From an uncultured Oscillospiraceae bacterium (GTDB lineage: Bacteria > Bacillota > Clostridia > Oscillospirales > Oscillospiraceae): a stretch of 64,000 nucleotides of DNA. Below the pieces are notes generated by a model. That model was given only the letters and a program-made list of their open reading frames with translations, searched no databases and had not been told where the DNA came from. The position numbers and the translations under genes were made by a program. Positions 9,101 through 17,900 of the stretch are shown here, piece after piece. Position 1 is the stretch's first letter; each line of letters begins with the position of its first letter. The DNA lies in assembly GCA_947629245.1 (NCBI GenBank), contig CANRDC010000003.1, forward strand, positions 1 to 64,000. The letters are read 5' to 3'.

Positions 9101-9198
9101 TCGTCCGGCGAGCCGTAGGCGATGTGGTCAGAGTGGGCCGGGATCCGGCCCTCGGCAAAATAGGCGGGGTCGCTGAGCTTCGTATAGTCAAAATCCAT
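6172..9198 (-). CDS. lacZ: GH2 beta-galactosidase (LacZ type)
   Basis: A 1008-residue family 2 glycoside hydrolase of the usual length for long LacZ enzymes. It has a jelly-roll start, immunoglobulin-like domains, a TIM barrel and a C-terminal small-chain domain. The acid/base motif LIWSLGNESYGGD lies near residue 456 and the nucleophile motif MCEYSHAMGNS near 523. There is no signal peptide, so it hydrolyses beta-galactosides in the cytoplasm. The ATG at 9198 has no good Shine-Dalgarno in the usual place. A GGAGG directly abuts an out-of-frame 12-codon ORF (MAAPAAATRHGF) that ends across the lacZ start, so translational coupling is possible. Another GH2 specificity cannot be excluded. Confidence 0.9.
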   Translation of the reverse strand: MDFDYTKLSDPAYFAEGRIPAHSDHIAYGSPDEAAVGESSLRCSLNGLWKFCHARNEGQVPVGFEAAGYDCSGWADIPVPAHIQLEGYGAPQYANVQYPWDGREDVEPGRAPERYDPVACYVKYFTLPEAMEGKRIYVSFQGAESCVAVWLNGRHVGFAANSFSPADFELTPYLTEGENKLACRVYRWCAGSWLEDQDFFRFSGLFRDVFLYAAPAVHIRDVKIKTLLDDEYRDGVLEAEVQVQAEAAWSLRLELKDGGTVIASAEKRGAGEERASFSVPVKDPAKWSAERPYLYDLVLTAYDADSAMTEFVPQKVGFRRFEIRDSVMYLNGRRIVFKGVNRHDFCAETGRAVTAEKIRRDLVTMKRHNINAIRTSHYPDHSALYGLCDELGLYVIDENNMETHGTWDQVPQGKRPPERALPGDHMQWLDRMLDRVNSTYQRDKNHPCVLIWSLGNESYGGDVIYEMSRAFRRLDDTRPVHYEGVFHDRRHNDSSDVESQMYTPVSGIRAFLAEHRDKPFIMCEYSHAMGNSLGAMHKYTEYAYEEPLYQGGFIWDYIDQAVRTKDRYGRVTYGYGGDFDDRPNDGDFSGDGVVYAGGTVSPKMQEVKFNYQNILAEADAYNVRIVNRHLFTSTAAYDCVATLARDGKEIASAPLETDVPPLEERTYPLPFDRQSAPGEYAVTVSFRLKEDAPWADRGYEVAFGQYVYKNHAAPKARPAHRPLQVVRGEHNLGVRGDGFEALFDCMHGGLVSYRFGGREMLKSVPMPNFWRAPTANDRGWQMPQRYGQWKLASLYAVYAPGGPAVTEEPNGSVSVRFVCALPTVPPAECAVTYVVRPCGTVGVTLHYDPAEGLGPMPEFGMMLKLDADLDRVKWYGLGPEENYADRCRGAKLGIWERPVRENMARYLVPQECGNVTGVRWAEVTDFRGRGLRFMGGGMNFSALPYTPHELENAAHDYELPPVHYTVVRVSLGQMGVGGDDSWGARPHEEYLLDASGPMDFTFSFRGVL

Positions 9199-9315
9199 GG
9201 CGCGTTGCAGCCGCTGGCGCGGCCATCCTCCGGATAGTTTTTCGGTCCTTTGCAGAAGAATAGTACCACATTTTCCCGCAGCCGTCCAGAGCGGCCCGAC
9301 GCTCTCCTCCGCGCC

Positions 9316-10635
9316 CTATATGATCTGCGGATACACCCTGCGCCGGAAGTAGACGCCGGCCGCCAACAGCATCGCGATCCAGCCCGCGGCACAGGCATAC
9401 GCGATGCCCGCGATGCCCGCCGTGCCGATCAGAAGATACGTCACGATCACCCGGCAGGAGATCTGTATGACCGTCAGCGCCAGGGTGATCTTCATGTGCT
9501 TCATGCCCCGGAAAAAGCCCTGGATGCCGTTGGTGAGGGCAGGCAGGAAATAGAAAAACGCCATGACCCTGAAATACCTGGCCCCCTGGTCCAGCGTGGC
9601 CGTTTCCTGGGAGAACAGGGACAGGAGCGGTCGGCGTAGGGTGGATATAAGAATGCATATGAGCACATAATATGAAAGCTCCAGTATGAGCCCCTTGCGC
9701 AGGCCCTCCCGGACCCGGCCCTTCTCGCCCGCGCCGTCGTTCTGCGCGGTGAAGGTCATCATGGCGTTGGCGATGCTCCGCTCCGGGACCAGGGCGAAGT
9801 CCTCTATCTTGCCGACGGCGTTGAACGCGGCCATGGCGCTGACGCCCAGGGAATTCACCATCCCCTGGATGAAGAGCTTGCCAAGCGGCTGGCTGCACTG
9901 CTGCAGGGCGGTGGCGCCGCCGTACCGGAGCGTCTGCCCCATCAGGGTCCGGTCAAGGCGCATGTCCTCCCGCTTCGGCCGGAGGACGTCCGCCTTTGCA
10001 TAAATATACAAAATGCATCCGATCGCCGACAGAAACGCGGCGATGTCCGTGGCAGCGGCGGCGCCCGCCGCGCCCAGGTCCAGCGCGGCGACGAACAGCA
10101 CGTCCAGCAGAGCGTTGACCGCCGAGGCAGCCGCCAGGATGACGACCGGGGCCTTCGCGTCGCCCACGCTCCGGAGGGCCGCGGCGAAAATGTTGTACAG
10201 GCAGGTGAACGGCATGCCGATGAAGATGATGCGGATATACCGCAAAGCGTCCGCCATGACGGCCTCCGGCACCCGCATGAGGGCGAAAACGGGCCCGGAC
10301 AGCCCCAGACCCAGCACAAGGATCACGACGGACAGAAGACAGCCCAGGATGATGAGATTTGCCAGCGTTTTCCGGAGAGCGTCAAGCTCCTTCCTGCCGA
10401 AGGCGTTGCTCATCAGAACGGACGCGCCCATGCACAGGCCGGTGATGAACAGGATCAGAAAGTTCATCACCGGGTCCGCCGTGCCTACCGCCGCCAGGGC
10501 GACGTCCCCGGCAAAGCGGCCCACGATCATGGAATCCACGGCGTTGTAGGCGAGCTGGAACAGATTGCCCAACACCAGCGGCATGGCAAACGCGGCGATA
10601 TTTTTCGATATGCCGCCCCTGACCATGTCCCTCAT
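9316..10635 (-). CDS. MATE-family efflux transporter
   Basis: A 439-residue membrane protein starting MRDMVRGGISKNIAAFAMP at ATG 10635, with GGAGG about 10 nt upstream. The motif LGNLFQLAYNAVDSMIVGRF near residue 25 and about 12 hydrophobic segments mark the MATE family (the NorM/DinF-like branch common in Clostridia). It is a second, divergent paralogue of the exporter at 4683 and may be cotranscribed with the GH2 gene (118-bp gap). The substrate is unknown. Confidence 0.9.
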   Translation of the reverse strand: MRDMVRGGISKNIAAFAMPLVLGNLFQLAYNAVDSMIVGRFAGDVALAAVGTADPVMNFLILFITGLCMGASVLMSNAFGRKELDALRKTLANLIILGCLLSVVILVLGLGLSGPVFALMRVPEAVMADALRYIRIIFIGMPFTCLYNIFAAALRSVGDAKAPVVILAAASAVNALLDVLFVAALDLGAAGAAAATDIAAFLSAIGCILYIYAKADVLRPKREDMRLDRTLMGQTLRYGGATALQQCSQPLGKLFIQGMVNSLGVSAMAAFNAVGKIEDFALVPERSIANAMMTFTAQNDGAGEKGRVREGLRKGLILELSYYVLICILISTLRRPLLSLFSQETATLDQGARYFRVMAFFYFLPALTNGIQGFFRGMKHMKITLALTVIQISCRVIVTYLLIGTAGIAGIAYACAAGWIAMLLAAGVYFRRRVYPQII

Positions 10636-10794
10636 ATGTACGGCGCCTCCTGTCCCCGCGCGGCGTACCGCCCGGGATGATGCAATAGTATTATAGTATG
10701 TTCTCCGGAAAATGCAATCGGCGTCCGTCAGGGATTTTCGGAGAAATGACCAGTTTTTGTGCGCATTTCTTATTCAATATTCGGTGATATAGAA

Positions 10795-10824
10795 TTGACA
10801 TAGGCAGGCGCGATGTGGTAAAAT
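10795..10824 (+). promoter_or_regulatory. Promoter of the surface-appendage operon
   Basis: A perfect -35 TTGACA (10795-10800) and -10 TAAAAT (10819-10824) with 18-bp spacing, about 200 bp before the first gene. The stretch from 10636 to the promoter holds nothing else recognisable; a reverse-strand reading at 10774-11031 is judged spurious. Confidence 0.75.
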
Positions 10825-10871
10825 AACACAAAAGTAGCTGCATGATTCTTCCAGGGGATGTGTGCAGTTTA

Positions 10872-10961
10872 CATAATTTTTGGGAGAAATTTTTTCAAAT
10901 TTTCTCAAAAAATTATGAGCCGTTTTTTCAAATTTTCCGTCTTTAATAATAGAGGACGGCT
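10872..10961 (+). promoter_or_regulatory. Structured AT-rich leader with direct repeats and alternative stems
   Basis: Just downstream of the operon promoter, CATAATTTTT (10872-10881) pairs with AAAAATTATG (10908-10917), and GAGAAA (10884-10889) with TTTCTC (10901-10906), making a long hairpin. TTTTTTCAAATTTTC occurs at 10890-10904 and 10923-10937, exactly 33 bp apart. The segment at 10955-10961 can pair either with AGCCGT (10918-10923) or with CCGTC (10937-10941), but not both. Such switching suggests attenuation or protein-controlled readthrough. No known riboswitch class was recognised. Confidence 0.5.
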
Positions 10962-11024
10962 TAAGATGCTGCGAGGACCGCTCTCGACATAGGACAAAGC
11001 GGCGTGGCGTTTGGGGCATAACAA

Positions 11025-11270
11025 ATGGCAAACCAATTGCGAAAACTTAAAAGAAGACAGCTTCTGGAGCTGCTGGTGGTTCAGGCCAGGGAGCTGGAGG
11101 CGCTGAAAAAGGAGCTCCAGTCCGCGCGCGAGCAGATCGCCGGGATGGAGAGCAGATTGTCAAAGATGGGCGAGCCCGTGCGGACCGATCCCGCGCGTCA
11201 CGGCCGGGACATTGAGGAGATCCTGGCGGAGGCCAGGGAAGAGGCTTCCGAAGAGGAACAGGGGCGGTAA
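11025..11270 (+). CDS. Small coiled-coil protein of the surface operon
   Basis: An 81-residue, highly charged protein (MANQLRKLKRRQLLELL) with heptad-like Leu spacing through residues 8-45 (LLELLVVQARELEALKKEL) and an acidic tail. It has no signal peptide or membrane segment, so it is probably cytosolic. Small coiled-coil proteins with a similar start (LxRxxLLExL) often accompany sortase and signal-peptidase genes in Clostridia and are loosely annotated; their function is not known to me. It is the first gene of the operon, 39 nt before the signal peptidase. The ribosome binding site is weak. Confidence 0.65.
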   Translation: MANQLRKLKRRQLLELLVVQARELEALKKELQSAREQIAGMESRLSKMGEPVRTDPARHGRDIEEILAEAREEASEEEQGR

Positions 11271-11309
11271 GGCCCGGATGAAGAACAGCCATCGGGAAGA
11301 ACTGATCGA

Positions 11310-11900
11310 ATGAGCAAAAAGAAAAAGCAGCCGCTGGATATACCGAACCTCGAGGCCCTGGAGACGGAGCTGGCCCGCGTAACGTACAAAAACCGGTTCC
11401 GGCAGACCCTGATGGGGACGATATACGTACTGATCACGGTGGCGGCGGTGGCGATCCTGGTGTCGACTCTGTGGCTGCCGGTGCTGCGGATATCGGGCAC
11501 GAGCATGACGCCGACGCTGGAGGACGGCGAGCTGGTAGTGGCGATTAAGAATTCGAACTTTGAGCGCGGCGACCTGATCTCGTTTTACTATAATAATAAG
11601 GTTCTGGTCAAGAGAGTGGTTGCAATGGCCGGCGAGTGGGTGAACATCGACCCGGACGGCAACGTATATATTAATGATGTGCTTTATGACGAACCGTATT
11701 TGGAAGAGAAATCCATAGGACAGTGTGACATCGAGTTTCCGTATCAGGTCCCGGACGGACGGATCTTCGTTCTGGGCGACCACCGAAGCGTTTCGGTAGA
11801 CAGCCGGAGCAAGGCGGTCGGCTGCGTAGCGCAGGAGCAGATCGTAGGAAGATTGGTCATGAGGATATGGCCATGGGAGAAAGCAGTCGTTTTTGAGTGA
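11310..11900 (+). CDS. lepB: Signal peptidase I, Ser/Lys type
   Basis: A 196-residue type I signal peptidase with one N-terminal membrane anchor (residues about 36-57). The catalytic serine lies in SGTSMTPTL (Ser65), the general-base lysine in LVKRVVAMAGEW (Lys101), and the conserved VLGDHRSVSVDSR box follows near residue 150. It cleaves Sec signal peptides on the outer face of the membrane. Placement 19 nt before the giant wall protein suggests it is dedicated to the pilus or adhesin precursors. It differs mechanistically from the SipW-type enzyme that ends the same operon. Confidence 0.93.
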   Translation: MSKKKKQPLDIPNLEALETELARVTYKNRFRQTLMGTIYVLITVAAVAILVSTLWLPVLRISGTSMTPTLEDGELVVAIKNSNFERGDLISFYYNNKVLVKRVVAMAGEWVNIDPDGNVYINDVLYDEPYLEEKSIGQCDIEFPYQVPDGRIFVLGDHRSVSVDSRSKAVGCVAQEQIVGRLVMRIWPWEKAVVFE

Positions 11901-11919
11901 CTGATAAGGGAGTATCAAG

Positions 11920-14900
11920 ATGGAGAATATGACAAGAAAGGTAGAACGGATGGCGCGGCGGAACGCCAAGCGGAAGCTGTGGCGTCGGGTGGTGGCCGTC
12001 CCCGCGGCGATCGTGGTGTTTGTGACCACATACGCCCTGATCCTGCCTGCTATTGCCATGGAGCGCGACACCTATTGCGGTTACGAGGCGCACCGCCATG
12101 ACGATACGTGCTATGAGGACGTCCTGACCTGCGGCCTTGAAGAGGGCCAGCAGGAGCAGGGCGCTGTCAGCGTGCGTGAGCTTGCGTGCCCGCAGGTCGA
12201 GGCTCTGCATGTGCATGACCCGTTGAAGTGCTACAATGCGAAGGGAGAGCTGATCTGCGGCTACGCGGATTACATGGTCCACCAGCACGACGAGAACTGC
12301 TACATAGACGGCGTGCTCGTCTGCCCGCTGAAGGAAGTCAAGGAGCACACGCATACGGACGCCTGCTACAGTGTGAAGAAGGTGCTGTCGTGCGGCCTGG
12401 AGGAGCAGGAGGGCCACGTCCATGACGAGAGCTGCTACACCGTTTCGGAGACGAAGGAGCTGACCTGCGGCCAGGAAGAGAGCGCGGGCCACACCCATAC
12501 CGACGACTGCTATAAGATCACGGACAACACCTATCTGATCTGCGGCCAGGAGGAGAGCGCGGGCCACACCCATACGGACGATTGCTATACCGTTCATGAG
12601 AACACCTATCTGGCCTGCGGGCAGGAAGAGAGCGCGGGCCACACCCACACCGACGCCTGCTACACCGTCACCGAGCAGACCAGCTTGGTCTGCGAGCGGC
12701 AGGAGCACACCCACGGCGATGGATGCTATGACGAGTCCGGAGCGCTGATCTGCGGGCAGGAGGAGCACACCCACGGCGCGGACTGCTACGTCACCGAGCA
12801 GATCCGTGAGTTGACCTGCGGCCAGGAGGAGAGCGCGGGCCACACCCATGACGCGAGCTGCTACGTCACCGAGCAGACGAAGGAGTTGACCTGCGGGCAG
12901 GAAGAGAGCGCGGGCCACACCCACGACGCGAACTGCTATGCCACCGAGCAGACGAAGGAGCTCGTCTGCGGCCAGGAGGAATCCGCGGGCCACACCCATA
13001 CCGACGACTGCTACACCGTCACCCAGACCCGCGAGTTGACCTGCGGCAAGGCGGAGCAGGAGGGCCACGTCCACACCGACGATTGCTATACCGAGGAAAA
13101 GACCCTGATCTGCGGCAAGGACGAGGTCATTCTCCATACCCACACCGAGGGAGCCTGCTTCGACCAGTACGGCAAGCTGACCTGCACGAAGCTGGAGGTC
13201 AAGAAGCACCAGCATGATGACGGCTGCTTCACCGTCCGCGAGCTGGCGGCGGCGCAGCTGCACACCCATACCGCCGCGTGCTATGAGCATGTGCTGACCT
13301 GCGAGCTTCCGGAGCATGTCCACTCCCTGCTCTGCTACCAGGACCCCAACGCGGAGACTCCCGAGCCCTCTGTGACGGAGACCCCCGTGCCGAAGCCTGA
13401 TACCATTCCCGGCCTGGGCGAGATCATGCCCGTGCCTGACCAGACTACGGAAGAGCCTGGGACTGTTCCCGGCCTGGGCGAGATCATGCCCGTGCCCGAC
13501 CAGACCACGACCGAGCCTGACACTTCCATTGAGCCTGAGGATACTGTCGAGCCCGAGGCCACCGTTGAGCCTGATGCTACGACTGAGCCCGAGGATACTG
13601 GTGAGCCCGAAGCCACCGTTGAGCCTGATGCTACGACTGAGCCCGAGGATACTGGTGAGCCCGAAGCCACGGCGGAGCCCACGGCGGCCCCGGAGCCGGA
13701 GTTGGTCTGCGGCCTGGAAGAGCATACCCACAGCGAAGAATGCTATGACGAGACCGGAGCGCTGATCTGCGGTCTGGAAGAGCATACCCATACCGAGGAC
13801 TGCTGGGCCATGCCCGAAGCCACGGCGGAGCCCACGGCGGCCCCGGAGCCGGAGCTGGTCTGCGGCTTGGAAGAGCATACCCATACCGAAGAGTGCTATG
13901 ACGAGACCGGAGCGCTGATCTGCGGTCTGGAGGAGCACACCCATACCGAGGACTGCTGGGCGGTGCCCGTGACCACGGAAGCGCCCGAAGCCACGGCGGA
14001 GCCCACGGCGGCCCCGGAGCCGGAGCTGGTCTGCGGCCTGGAAGAGCATACCCACAGCGAAGAGTGCTATGACGAGACCGGAGCGCTGATCTGCGGTCTG
14101 GAGGAGCACACCCATACCGACGACTGCTGGGCGGTGCCCGTGACCACGGAAGCGCCCCTGTTCGACTGGGGCTGGGGGCTGCCTGAGGGGCCCGGCTTTG
14201 ATGGACAGATCATGCCGGTGCCCTCCGAGACGGCCGAGCCCACGGCTGAGCCGACGGCTGAGCCTACCGCTGAGCCCACTGCGGAGCCCACGGCCACGCC
14301 GGAGCCCACGGCTGTTCCTACGGCCGTGATGAAGATCCTGGCCTGCGAGCAGGAAGAGCATGTCCACGGCCCGGAGTGCATTCTGGACGGCGAGTACATC
14401 TGCGGCAAGAACCAGCACGAGCACACCGAGGACTGCTACGTGATCCTGGAGGTGGAGCTTGACTGCGGTCTGCTGGCGCATACCCACACCGAAGCCTGCT
14501 ACAACGAGGCCGGAGAGCTGATCTGCGGTCTGGAGGAGCATACCCACACGACGGAGTGCCTGGGAGAGTTCGACTCGGTGAACTTGATGGATCTGCCCGT
14601 GGGCGATCCCGGCACGACCATTTCGCAAGGTTCTAAGTCCCTTGGCCAGTATGTGAAAGGTGGCAAGGTGACGGCCGAGAATACCACGTATGATCCCTCC
14701 ACCGGTGATTATCATACTACGTTTGGTGTCGACTTCTCTATTCCGGGCAGTGACATTGTAGGCCCGAATGGGACCAGACATTATGAATTTGAAATTCCTA
14801 ACGGCGTTATCCTGCCGAGCGATATGCTGGGTAAAGCGTATCCGGCGAAGGATACGTTAGGCGCAGACGCTTTCACTTATAAATATACTGCTAAACCGGA

Positions 14901-17900
14901 CAATGATGGTGACGGATACCCCGACGGATACACTGTCGAGATCGAAGTCTTGTCTGAATATGACATTCAGGAGGGCGGAACGCTGCACGGCAAATTTGGT
15001 GCCGAGGCTTGGTTGAAGCATCTGAATGAAAACGAAAATGTGCATGTCGACTTCGACCAGAAAGACGATTATGATGTAGATCTTGATATCGATCATGACG
15101 ATATCGTAACCGAATATGATTGGGAAGTTGACAAGACCACTGTTGATAATTCCACAGTCGACGAAAACGGAGATATCCATTACAGGATCGAGATCAAGAG
15201 CAAGACAGGTACGCCGGGAGCTCTGAACCTAAAGGATGTCTTTACCTGGCCTGAGGGCGTGGATTGCGAGGGCCCGAAGGATATCACTGTCAAGCACTAT
15301 ACTTGCACTGATGAGTGGTACCATACCGCTTGGGATGATAATGGCACCCAGTTGAACCAGGGCACCAACGCGGACGAATATCAAGTCCAGGAGAACGGCG
15401 ACGGCTCCTTCTCCATGACGCTGCCGCAGTTGACGATCACGCAAAAAGACGGACAGCATCCCGAGAAATATGTCATTGAGTATACCTACCATGTTGACAA
15501 AGAGCAGTTGAAGGACGGCAGCTATAAATTTGTCAACAATGTGGATACCTGGGTCGATAATCACCATGAGAACGGCAATCACGAGGTGACTTACGAGCGT
15601 AAGACGCTGGAGAAGAGCGGCGCGGTTGATGGCGACAAGATCAAGTGGACCATCGTTGTCAATAAGGGCAACGAGGATATCACTGACTGGACGCTGAGCG
15701 ACACCCATTTTGAGCGCGTAAAGGAAGACGCTCTCCATTTCGAGCCCGCTGACAATAATTATGAAGTTCAGACTGACGGCGCGGGTAATGTGACCGGTGT
15801 CAAGTTCAAAGCTGGAGCTGACGGGAAGAACACGCAGGATTATACCATTACCTATGAAATTCCCATCACTGGCGCTGGTACTTACCACAATGACGCTTAT
15901 CTGACGGAAGATGGACCCGAAACGAAGCACGAGGCTCATGGCGATGTTACCGTCAGTGGCGATGTGACTGGCTGGAAGTTCTTGCAGTCTTCCGAAGAAG
16001 TGGGAAGCGAAAAACATTACAAGTGGTTCGCTGGCTTGAATATCCCCGCGACAGGCATTGCAAAAGACGCTGAGTTTACCGATTCCATGTACGGCCCCAA
16101 TGATGTGGTCGGCGGTCAGTGGATGACCAAGGACCAGGTCAAGGCCATGATGGACGCTGTCAGCAGCCAGGATTGGTACGGCTCAATAGACTGGACCTTC
16201 CAGGTCTTGAACGCTGACGGTACGCAAACAGCGAAGAGTTATGCTCAATTGGGCGATAGCGATCATGTTGTGCAGTTCACGCTGAAGGCTAAGGAGCAGA
16301 TCCCGCAAGCAAAGTTTAAGACCTCGGACAATAAATACGAGCTGCAGATCAGCTATGAGACCACGACCAACACGGATGACCACGGAACATTTAAGAATAC
16401 GTTCTTCGGCAATGACCAGTGGTTTGACCAGAAGCCTGACGACCTGGTGAAGACAGATGGTGACGACCAGAGTGGTGACACCAGCAAGGAGCTTGGCAGT
16501 GCGGATGACATTATCACTTGGAAGGTGAAGGCCACTTGGGGTTCGGACCACACGAGCATGAAGATCGTGGATGATCTTCCGGAGGGCGTAGAGCTTGTGG
16601 AGGTCATCTATAAGGTCAGTGATATGTGGAGGGACTTTACGACCGACACTATCAGCGGCCCTGGCGAATATCCTACCCACTACAACGAGCAGCAGGGCGT
16701 TACGGTAAAGTATGTCGATGGCAATAAAGTGACCCTTGAGTTTGATGAACAGGCTCTAAAAGCCAACGGTCTGTCCGGTGGTAGATACGTAGAAGTCACG
16801 TTCAAGTGCAAGCTCAACGAAGATATCCGGCAAAAGCTTGAGAACGGTGATACCACCGTCAAGTATCAAAATCTGACCAACAAAGCTGAACTGTGGCTGG
16901 ACGAGAAGTATGTCAAGGACGACGACCAGACACAGAACATCGAAGTCAAGGATAAAGACGAGGACCACAACGATAAGCTGCTCGCCAAGACCGGCAAATA
17001 CGGCATACACGACGAGGGCGACGATAAGACCATCCACTATTCCGTGGATATCAACCCTGGTGATGGGCCGATCAAGGGTACTGACCCGGCGACTGGCGAA
17101 CAGTATGTTCTGGACAGTCCTTTGACCATGACCGACACCGTGACCTATTATGAATATCCCGACCCTTGGGGCGATGCGAAGGGATGGAGACTGGAGTTGA
17201 CGCTCCTGCCCGGTTCCGTCAAAGTGTATGAGGCGCAGCGCGATGATAATGGTGAACTCATGTATGGCGATGACGGCAAGCTGATTGCTGACAAAACAAA
17301 GCCCGTCACGGTGCAGTGGACGTACAGTGAAGAAAAAACCCCTGCTGATGCGCGCGGAAACGAGTATAAGAAGATTATTACTCTAAAAATCCCCAACAAC
17401 GGCAAGGCTCTTGTGCTCCTGTATGATTACGGCGTTACGATGACCGACTTGGAGCATAACCAGTGGCACGGGCCCGATATAACAGTGAATAACACTGTTG
17501 AGTTGGCCGGTTCGACCGATGTGGCGAAAATTGAAAGCACGACCTGGGAGGATTCCCACCATTATGGCGACGCCTGGACCGACGGGTTCACCATCTACAA
17601 GGTGGAGAAGGATAGCTACGGTCAGCGGCTCGGAGGTGCCGGGTTCACCCTCTACAAGGTCGGTGATGGCGGCCTGCCGGAAGAGGTCGCGAAGGTGACC
17701 ACTGACGACGGCGGCAGCTTTACCCTCACCGTTGCGAAGAAGGAAGGCGACACCTCCTATAAGGGCACTATCACTGTCGGTAGTGAAGAAACGGAAATCC
17801 AATTTGAACCCGACACGCTCTACTACTGGCAGGAGACCACACCTCCTAACGGCTACGGTTATCTTGATGACCAGACCGAAGGCGAGAAGATCTACATCTG

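Noticed and set aside
6238..9237. 999-codon plus-strand open frame
   Set aside because: Antisense shadow of the GH2 gene caused by high GC in third positions; low-complexity composition and no domain.
9199..9240. Twelve-codon leader ORF overlapping the lacZ start
   Set aside because: Its GGAGG directly abuts the ATG, leaving no spacer, so independent translation is doubtful; kept only as a remark in the lacZ entry.
10774..11031. 85-codon minus-strand frame in the pilus operon leader
   Set aside because: It crosses the promoter and palindromic leader, has no ribosome binding site and resembles nothing.
13335..13682. Minus-strand Ser/Gly/Val-rich frame
   Set aside because: Reverse reading of the Pro/Glu/Thr linker repeats of the giant surface protein.
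11857..14781. 974-codon minus-strand frame with internal repeats
   Set aside because: Its repeats are the reverse reading of the Cys/His and Pro-rich repeats of the real surface gene; no ribosome binding site or family match.
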